In this document: positions 55,560 through 64,000 of the stretch, piece by piece | Layout: each line of letters opens with the position of its first letter | How positions within the stretch are numbered: the stretch's first letter is position 1 | Source of the DNA: Arenicola marina | Taxonomy: Eukaryota > Annelida > Polychaeta > Arenicolidae | NCBI GenBank assembly: GCA_964019135.1 | Contig: OZ025260.1 | Coordinates: 16,982,254-17,046,253, forward strand | DNA length: 64,000 nucleotides | Reading direction: 5' to 3' | Position numbers and translations under genes: made by a program | Notes under the pieces: model-generated | The model's input: the letters and a program-made list of their open reading frames with translations, nothing else | The model's database searches: none | What the model was told of the DNA's origin: nothing

Positions 55560-58505
55560 GAGGAAACCGCAGTCGTGGCACGACTTGCCAGGGTTGGGTT
55601 TCGAACTGTCGAGTGCCGTGTCCTTGCCAGGCCAGGCCAGGGTTGCCGGTTGGCTTTCGAACTGTCATGTCGTGTCGCTTCAGATGCAGGAAAAGGTTGG
55701 GTTCTGAACTGTCGTGTCCTGTCATTTCCTTGCCAGAGTTGGCTTCCGGCCTGTCACGTCATGTCGTGTTATTGCCAGGGTTGGGTTTCGAACTGTCGTG
55801 TCCTTGCCAGGGTTAGGTTTCGAACTGTCGTGTCCTGTCGTGTCCTTGCCAGGGTTGGCTTTCGAACTGTCATGTCGTGTCGCTTCAGATGCAGGAAAAG
55901 GTTGGGTTCTGAACTGTCGTGTCCTGTCATTTCCTTGCCAGAGTTGGCTTCCGACCTGTCACGTAATGTCGTGTTCTTGCCAGGGCTGGGTTTCGAACTG
56001 TCGTGTCCTGTCGTGTCCTTGCCAGGGTTAGGTTTTGAACTGTCGTGTCCTGTCGTGTCCTTGCCAGGGTTAGGTTTCGAACTGTTGTGTCCTAGCCAGG
56101 GTTGGCTTTCGAACTGTCATGTCCTGTCGCTTCAGATGCAGGAAAAGGTTGGGTTCTGAACTGTCGTATCCTGCCATTTCCTTGCCAGAGTTGGCTTCCG
56201 ACCTGTCACGTCATATCGTGTCCTTGCCAGGGTTGGCTTTCGAACTGTCATGTCGTGTCGCTTCAGATGCAGGAAAAGGTTGGTTTCTGAACGGTCGTGT
56301 CCTGTCATTTTCTTGCCAGAGTTGGCTTCCGACCTGTCACGTCATGTCGTGTTCTTGCCAGGGTTGGGTTTCGAACTGTTGTGTCCTGTCGTGTCCTTGC
56401 CAGGGTTAGGTTTCGAACTGTCGTGTCCTACCCAGGGTTGGCTTTCGAACTGTCATGTCCTGTCGCTTCAGATGCAGGAAAAGTTTGGATTCTGAACTGT
56501 CGTGTCCTGTCATTTCCTTGCCAGAGTTGGCTTCCGACCTGTCACGTCATATCGTGTTCTTGCCAGGGTTGGGTTTCGAACTGTCGTGTCCTGTCGTGTC
56601 CTTGCCAGGGTTGGGTTTCGAACTGTCGTGTCCTGTCGTGTCCTTGCCAGGGTTGGCTTTCGAATTGTCATGTTGTGTCGCTTCAGATGCAGGAAAAGGT
56701 TGGGTTCTGAACTGTCAGGTCTTGTCATTTCCTTGCCAGAGTTGGCTTCCGACCTGTCACGTCATGTCGTGTTCTTGCCAGGGTTGGGTTTCGAACTGTT
56801 GTGTCCGTGCCAGGGTTGGCTTTCGAACTGTCATGTCGTGCCGCTTCGGATGCAGGAAAAGGTTGGGTTCTGAACGGTCATGTCCTGTCATTTCCTTGCC
56901 AGAGTTGGCTTCCGACCTGTCACGTCATGTCGTGTTCATGCCAGGGTTGGGTTTCGAACTGTTGTGTCCTGTCGTGTCCTTGCCAGGGTTGGGTTTCGAA
57001 CTGTCGTGTCCTGTCGTGTCCTTGCCAGGGTTGGCTTTCGAACTGTCATGTCGTGTCGCTTCAGATGCAGGATAAGGTTGGGTTCTGAACTGTTGTGTCC
57101 TGTCATTTCCTTGCCAGAGTTGGCTTCCGACCTGTCACGTCATGTCGTGTTATGGCCAGGGTTGGGTTTCAAACTGTTGTGTCCTGTCGTGTCCTTGTCA
57201 GGGTTGGGTTTCGAACTGTCGGGTCCTGTCGTGTCCTTGCCAGGGTTGGCTTTCGAACTGTCATGTCGTGTCGCTTCAGATGCAGGAAAAGGTTGGGTTA
57301 CGAACTGTCACGTCATGTCGCTTCCTTGCCAAGGTTGGCTTCTGACCTGTCACGTCATGTTGCTTCCTTGCCAGGGTTGGATTTTGAACTGTCATGTCGT
57401 GTCGCTTCAGATGCAGGAAAAGGTTGGGTTCTGAACTGTCATGTCATGTCGCTTCCTTGCCAGGGTTGGCTTCTGACCTGTCACGTCATGTCGCTTCCTT
57501 GCCAGGGTTGGCTTTCGAACTGTCGTGTCCTGTCGTGTCCTTGCCAGGGTTGGGTTTCAAACTGTCGTGTCCTGTCGTGTCCTTGCCAGGGTTGGCTTTC
57601 GAACTGTCATGTTGTGTCGCTTCAGATGCAGGAAAAGGTTGGGTTACGAACTGTCACGTCATGTCGCTTCCTTGCCAAGGTTGGCTTCTGACCTGTCACG
57701 TCATGTCGCTTCTTTGCCAGGGTTGGATTTTGAACTGTCATGTCATGTCGCTTCAGACTGAGGGAAAGGTTGGGTCTCAAACTGTCATGTCGCTTCCCAT
57801 TCAGAGAAAGGTGGTGTTTCGAACTGTCGTGTCGCTTCACATTCAGAGAAAGGTTGGGTTTCGAACTGTCATGTCGTGTCGCTTCCTTGCCAGGGTTGGC
57901 TTTCGAACTGTCACGTCATGTCATTTCCTTGCCAAGGTTGGATTTTGTACTGTCATGTCATGTCGCTTCAGATGCAGGAAAAGGTTGGGTTCTGAACGGT
58001 CGTGTCCTGTCATTTCCTTGCCAGAGTTGGCTTCCGACCTGTCACGTCATGTCGTGTTCTTGCCAGGATTGGATTTCGAACTGTCATGTCATGTCGCTTC
58101 AGACTGAGGGAAAGGTTGGGTCTCAAACTGTCATGTCGCCTCACATTCAGAGAAAGGTGGTGTTTCAAACTGTCGTGTCGCTTCACATTCAGAGAAAGGT
58201 TGGGTTTCGAACTGTCACGTCATGTCGCTTCCTTGCCAGGGTTGGCTTTCGAACTGTCACGTCATGTCATTTCCTTGCCAAGGTTGGATTACGAACTGTC
58301 ATGTCATGTCGCTTCAGACTGAGGGAAAGGTTGGGTCTCAAACTGTCATGTCGCTTCACATTCAGAGAAAGGTGGTGTTTCGAACTGTCGTGTCACTTCA
58401 ACTTCAAAGAAAGGTTGGGTTTCGAACTGTCACGTCATGTCGTTTCCTTGGCAGGGTTGAGTTTTCGAACTGTCATGTCGCTTCAGATGCGGAGAAAGGT
58501 TAGCC
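55560..58505 (+). repeat. 42-bp-type repeat array C' (about 70 units)
   Basis: The main unit is GTGTCCTTGCCAGGGTTGGG followed by TTTCGAACTGTCGTGTCCTGTC (42 bp). A related unit holds CGCTTCAGATGCAGGAAAAG. Toward the right end a third type appears with CGCTTCACATTCAGAGAAAG. Since 42 is a multiple of three, overlapping frames stay open. The array is the inverted counterpart of 35531-36908 and twice as long. Confidence 0.92.
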
Positions 58506-58554
58506 TCGCCAGGATTGTTCAAAAACTGCCATGTTGTATCCCTCGGGCTTGTGT

Positions 58555-58800
58555 GCCATGCGCTGTTCGTCTGTGACTGCACACTTTGTGCAGTGTCCTG
58601 CTGTCCATACATCTATCTGCGCCGTACGCCGCCGTATGTCCTGTGCGCGATCAGCCGTTCCGGCATTGAGTGTACACTGCCTGCCCACTGAAGTGCACAC
58701 TCTTTTTCGTGACGGTTTGGAATCACGAAAACGGCGGCTGCCCGTTTCCCCCATTCCCCATCATTGCGCCGTCCCCGTGACGGCTTACATGGAAGAACGA
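58555..58800. repeat. Spacer B', inverted partner of 35306-35530
   Basis: TCTGTGACTGCACACTTTGT, GCTGTCCATACATCT and GTGACGGCTTACATGGAAGA match the reverse complement of 35306-35470 in the same order. It additionally holds a second TTTTCGTGACGGTTTGG motif not seen in B. Confidence 0.7.
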
Positions 58801-58802
58801 CC

Positions 58803-59735
58803 GGTGATGGTCGCTCCTCGCCCCCACCGCTGACTGGTGATGGTCGCTCCTCGCCCCCACCGCTGGCTGGTGATGGTCGCTCCTCGCCCCCACCGCTGGC
58901 TGGTGATGGTCGCTCCTCGCCCCCACCGCTGACTGGTGATGGTCGCTCCTCGCCCCCACCGCTGACTGGTGATGGTCGCTCCTCGCCCCCACCGCTGACT
59001 GGTGATGGTCGCTCCTCGCCCCCACCGCTGGCTGGTGATGGTCGCTCTCGCCGTCACCGCTGACTGGTGATGGTCGCTCCTCGCCGTCACTGCTGACTGG
59101 TGATGGTCTCTCCTCGCCCCCACCGCTGACTGGTGATGGTCGCTCCTCGCCGTCACCGCTGACTGGTGATGGTCTCTCCTCGCTCCCACCGCTGGCTGGT
59201 GATGGTCGCTCCTCGCCCCCACCGCTGGCTGGTGATGGTCGCTCCTCGTCCCCACCGCTGACTGGTGATGGTCGCTCCTCGCCGTCACCGCTGACTGGTG
59301 ATGGTCTCTCCTCGCTCCCACCGCTGGCTGGTGATGGTCGCTCCTCGCCCCCACCGCTGGCTGGTGATGGTCGCTCCTCGCCCCCACCGCTGGCTGGTGA
59401 TGGGCGCTCCTCGCCCCCACCGCTGACTGGTGATGGTCGCTCCTCGCCCCCACCGCTGACTGGTGATGGTCGCTCCTCGCCCCCACCGCTGGCTGGTGAT
59501 GGTCGCTCCTCGCCCCCACCGCTGGCTGGTGGTGGTCGCTCCTCGCCCCCACCGCTGACTGGTGATGGTCGCTCCTCGCCCCCACCGCTGACTGGTGATG
59601 GTCGCTCCTCGCCGTCACCGCTGACTGGTGATGGTCGCTCCTCGCCCTCACCGCTGACTGGTGATGGTCGCTCCTGGCCGTCACCGCTGACTGGTGATGG
59701 TCGCTCCTCACCGTCACTGCTGACTGGGGATGGAC
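58803..59735. repeat. 33-bp minisatellite, second array (about 28 copies)
   Basis: Same unit and variants as 26776-35300, in the same orientation along the window. Just right of it (59725-59795) pieces of the unit appear in reverse complement (CGGTGGGGGCGAG, CATCACCAGTCAG), marking an orientation switch at the array edge. Open frames on both strands are by-products. Confidence 0.95.
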
Positions 59736-61290
59736 CCTCAGTCATCACCAGTCAGGGGTCCAATCATCGGTGGGGGCGAGTCACCAGTGGGAATGGTGGC
59801 TCCTCGCATATATTAACCGGAACCGCTTCTTAGCCGCTTAAATTGATTGAATATTCAGTTGAATCATGTGATGAATCTGAAGTGTGGTGGAACCAAAAGT
59901 TAAAACTACGACAGAGGCATAATTCTGCGATAAAGGCATGCTCCAGCATCACATTATATCCAGCAAGTGGCAGACTACCAACTCAGAACCTTTAGATATC
60001 CTTTAGATTAGTGAGATCAATAATCTACAAACATTATTTGGGCCACGCAAGCAGCTGACATAGCAGTTTGCACGCTGTACACTGCCGCACAGGGAGATTT
60101 ACGCACTTCAAGAATATAGTTAATGGCTACATTTCACGATCATTCAGGACATGTCCTGCATTCTGCGTTATGCAAGCTGCTCGAACTAGGAGTTTGCGCG
60201 TATGCAGCACTGCATCCTATTTCACCTTTTTAATGACAAGGTGAAGTAGGACTATAACATATAGATGGTCAACATGACGGGGACGTGGACTGGATCACTT
60301 TGGTGACTCGTAGTCTTTCTATATGTCAGTTTTATTGAGAAACGGCGTCGCATGGGTCTTTTTCACATATGCAAACAGCACTTGTATCGAGCGGGCAGCG
60401 ACTGGTCTTGTTTACACAGCTCACCATAAGGACTAAATGTATGAATATTCATTTCACTCACGTGATGTATTTGGTGATGCCCGCGGCTGGCGCCCGGGTT
60501 CGCCCGGGTTCGCGCCCAACCTGTAACAATATATATAGTTTTGCGACTGTATAAATATTCAGTTCACTCATGTGATGAACCAATCCCCAGGCTTGAAATG
60601 AGAGGCACATATTTTCTGACGAATCGCCCGATCAACTAACGAATATAAGTAATTTTCGCGAATTGGACAAATTGATCGTTTTTGTATCGTTTTAATTTGT
60701 TTTAATTTACCCCTCCCTAGAAAACCGCTTTTTGTAACGATACTTCCGCGTCCCCTTTAACGGTTGCCAGGTTACCGTTATACCGACATGTTGAAAGCGC
60801 CCATGGGGACATTGATATGTTGCAGGGGAAGGGCAGAGTTTTTGTCAAACCACAAAATAATACAATCATACAAATATTGCTCTGTAGTCTTTAAATACAA
60901 ATCTGCTTAATCCATACAAACCTTTCTTGTGCCTCTTCCGCTTTGAGCACGTGGGTCATTCTACGTTAATGGAACATATTTACATAAACCTTAATACGGT
61001 GGTTAACATTTAACCGTAGTTTTACGGTCCTTCCAATCTTGAAATGAAATCTTTCAGGAAACAAAATGTCCAATAAGCGGTATACAATATGAGCAAATTC
61101 CTAAGGTTGTTGCCTAGGTTACGTGTCTGTCATCATGTATGGCTAAATTCATAATATTGTCGAGACAGAGTTGTCTGTTTCCTGCCACCTAGACAACGCG
61201 TCCCTTATAACCTAATCTTATCATGATGGATTGGGTTGTTGAGAGCATGAGTCAACATGGTCAACGCTGCGTGCCAGTCCTACCCCGTCG
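59736..61290. other. Spacer with a three-copy dispersed motif, no gene recognised
   Basis: AATATTCAGTTGAATCATGTGATGAA-like sequence occurs near 59850, 60443 and 60551 (shared core TATTCA-GTT-CTCATGTGATG with variations). The rest is AT-rich non-coding DNA. Confidence 0.4.
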
Positions 61291-61294
61291 TCAG

Positions 61295-61764
61295 CTATAA
61301 GGGTGTTGGAGTCCTCCACCCCCCACCCCCCCCCCCCTCCCACGCCCCACTCCCCACAACGCCGCAACCTGCTGATAGTATCTTTGAGACATCAAAAGTT
61401 TCTGTAGGTAAAACTGTATATGTAGATGTGTATTGGCGCGATCTACACCTAGAGGCCTAGTATCGTGGCATGGGTGTTGGAGTCCCCCCCCCACCCCCAC
61501 TCCCACGCCCCACTCCCCACAACGCCGCACCGCCCACCCTCACATACACGGACAAATGCTTAGGCCCACCCCCGCGAACCCCGCCTGAGGGCGTTAAACG
61601 CTGGTATTTTGTTCAGACAGATCTTCATTCAATGATATTGCAGGTACCTGTATATACAATTTGTTCGATAAATATTATTATCTGCTGATAGTATATTTGA
61701 GACGTCAAAAGTTTTTGTAGGTAAAAGTGTATATGTAGATGTGTATTGGCGCGATCTACACCTA
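61295..61764. repeat. Partial ~170-bp repeats that lead into the 47-bp satellite
   Basis: GGTGTTGGAGTCC plus a C-run and CCACTCCCCACAACGCCGCA occurs at about 61302 and 61470. CTGCTGATAGTAT and the following AAAAGTTTxTGTAGGTAAAA occurs at about 61370 and 61683. The tail GGCGCGATCTACACCTATAGGCC of the last copy runs directly into the first satellite unit. Confidence 0.75.
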
Positions 61765-64000
61765 TAGGCCTCCTATCATGGCATTAGATGTAGCGATATA
61801 TATGCCACCTATAGGCCTCCTATCATGGTATTAGATGTAGCGATATCTATGACACCTATAGGCCTCATATCATGGCATTAGATGTAGCGATATCTATGAC
61901 ACCTATAGGCCTCCTATCATGGCATTAGATGTAGCGATATCTATGACACCTATAGGCCTCCTATCATGGCATTAGATGTAGCGATATCTATGCCACCTAT
62001 AGGCCTCCTGTCATGGCATTAGATGTAGCGATATCTATGCCACCTATAGGCCTCCTATCATGGCATTAGATGTAGCGATATCTATGACACCTATAGGCCT
62101 CCTGTCATGGCATTAGATGTAGCGATATCTATGCCACCTATAGGCCTCCTGTCATGGCATTAGATGTAGCGATATCTATGCCACCTATAGGCCTCCTGTC
62201 ATGGCCTTAGATGTAGCGATATCTATGCCACCTATAGGCCTCCTATCATGGCATTAGATGCAGCGATATCTATGACACCCATAGGCCTCCTATCATGGCA
62301 TTAGATGTAGCGATATCTATGACACCTATAGGCCTATTATCATGGCATTAGATGTAGCGATATCTATGACACCTATAGGCCTCCTGTCATGGCATTAGAT
62401 GCAGCGATATCTATGACACCTATAGGCCTCCTGTCATGGCATTAGATGCAGCGATATCTATGACACCTATAGGCCTCCTGTCATGGCATTAGATGCAGCG
62501 ATATCTATGACACCTATAGGCCTCCTGTCATGGCATTAGATGCAGCGATATCTATGACACCTATAGGCCTATTATCATGGCATTAGATGTAGCGATATCT
62601 ATGACACCTATAGGCCTCCTGTCATGGCATTAGATGCAGCGATATCTATGACACCTATAGGCCTCCTGTCATGGCATTAGATGCAGCGATATCTATGACA
62701 CCTATAGGCCTCCTGTCATGGCATTAGATGCAGCGATATCTATGACACCTATAGGCCTCCTGTCATGGCATTAGATGCAGCGATATCTATGACACCTATA
62801 GGCCTCCTGTCATGGCATTAGATGTAGCGATATCTATGACACCTATAGGCCTCTTGTCATGGCATTAGATGCAGCGATATCTATGACACCTATAGGCCTC
62901 CTGTCATGGCATTAGATGCAGCGATATCTATGACACTTATAGGCCTCCTGTCATGGCATTAGATGCAGCGATATCTATGACACCTATAGGCCTCCTGTCA
63001 TGGCATTAGATGCAGCGATATCTATGACACCTATAGGCCTCCTGTCATGGCATTAGATGCAGCGATATCTATGCCACCTATAGGCCTCCTGTCATGGCAT
63101 TAGATGTAGCGATATCTATGCCACCTATAGGCCTCCTCTCATGGCATTAGATGTAGCGATATCTATGCCACCTATAGGCCTCCTATCATGGCATTAGATG
63201 CAGCGATATCTATGACACCCATAGGCCTCCTATCATGGCATTAGATGTAGCGATATCTATGACACCTATAGGCCTATTATCATGGCATTAGATGTAGCGA
63301 TATCTATGACACCTATAGGCCTCCTGTCATGGCATTAGATGCAGCGATATCTATGACACCTATAGGCCTCCTGTCATGGCATTAGATGCAGCGATATCTA
63401 TGACACCTATAGGCCTCCTGTCATGGCATTAGATGCAGCGATATCTATGACACCTATAGGCCTCCTGTCATGGCATTAGATGCAGCGATATCTATGACAC
63501 CTATAGGCCTATTATCATGGCATTAGATGTAGCGATATCTATGACACCTATAGGCCTCCTGTCATGGCATTAGATGCAGCGATATCTATGACACCTATAG
63601 GCCTCCTGTCATGGCATTAGATGCAGCGATATCTATGACACCTATAGGCCTCCTGTCATGGCATTAGATGCAGCGATATCTATGACACCTATAGGCCTCC
63701 TGTCATGGCATTAGATGCAGCGATATCTATGACACCTATAGGCCTCCTGTCATGGCATTAGATGTAGCGATATCTATGACACCTATAGGCCTCTTGTCAT
63801 GGCATTAGATGCAGCGATATCTATGACACCTATAGGCCTCCTGTCATGGCATTAGATGCAGCGATATCTATGACACTTATAGGCCTCCTGTCATGGCATT
63901 AGATGCAGCGATATCTATGACACCTATAGGCCTCCTGTCATGGCATTAGATGCAGCGATATCTATGACACCTATAGGCCTCCTGTCATGGCATTAGATGC
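61765..64000. repeat. 47-bp satellite, about 47 copies, runs off the window
   Basis: The unit is ACACCTATAGGCCTCCTGTC followed by ATGGCATTAGATGCAGCGAT and ATCTATG. It contains two palindromic sites, AGGCCT and GATATC. Rare variants repeat exactly 940 bp apart (GACACCCATAGG at about 62274 and 63214; GACACTTATAGG at about 62932 and 63872), which is a 20-unit higher-order repeat. The array continues beyond position 64000. Confidence 0.97.

Noticed and set aside
55542-58576. Many overlapping 60-280 codon frames rich in Cys, Leu and Val
   Set aside because: They are by-products of the 42-bp repeat array, open in several frames at once.
61257-61688. Proline-rich frames
   Set aside because: They are explained by C-runs in the duplicated leader sequence.

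Overview
The window looks like repeat-rich nuclear DNA from an invertebrate animal. The reasons are a spliced host gene with GT-AG introns, a Pao/BEL LTR retrotransposon, Jockey/CR1-like LINE copies, many small inverted-repeat elements with C- or G-runs, and very large satellite blocks. The lectin family in the host gene is common in amphioxus, echinoderms, molluscs and cnidarians, so a marine invertebrate is likely. The species cannot be named from the sequence. No rRNA, tRNA, CRISPR or bacterial-type gene was seen.

Layout: 1-430 decayed LINE end; 669-2,933 25-bp satellite; 3,517-4,640 degenerate inverted-repeat element; 5,071-5,406 and 7,069-7,532 C-tract mini-elements; 6,450-10,820 (minus strand) a host gene of four exons; 11,881-19,209 a young, whole-looking Pao/BEL element with 610-bp LTRs and a 5-bp target duplication; 19,926-20,193 20-bp repeats; 20,953-23,480 Ty3/Gypsy-like remains around a 52-bp satellite; 24,125-26,036 a 5'-truncated LINE; 26,776-35,300 a huge 33-bp minisatellite; 35,306-58,800 a region whose two flanks (a short spacer plus a 42-bp repeat array) are inverted copies of each other. 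Between those flanks lie two TIR elements, a 139-bp satellite of about 64 copies (43,085-53,990) and a 1,983-bp TIR element inserted into that satellite. A second 33-bp array follows (58,803-59,735), and a 47-bp satellite runs off the right end (61,765-64,000).

The main gene is a predicted single-pass receptor: signal peptide, one SUEL/rhamnose-binding-lectin domain, one membrane helix and a tyrosine-rich cytoplasmic tail. Three introns in phases 1, 1 and 2 join four exons with exact phase agreement, giving a product of about 300-308 residues. A sugar-binding outside with a signalling-type tail suggests a cell-surface recognition receptor. This is the best candidate here for an undescribed system. 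Most long open frames elsewhere come from satellites whose unit length is a multiple of three, and are not evidence of genes.

Mobile elements are layered. One TIR element lies in the 139-bp satellite and itself carries a copy of a dispersed C-tract repeat family. Other copies of that family, and of the related mini-elements, lie in the introns of the lectin receptor gene and just upstream of it.
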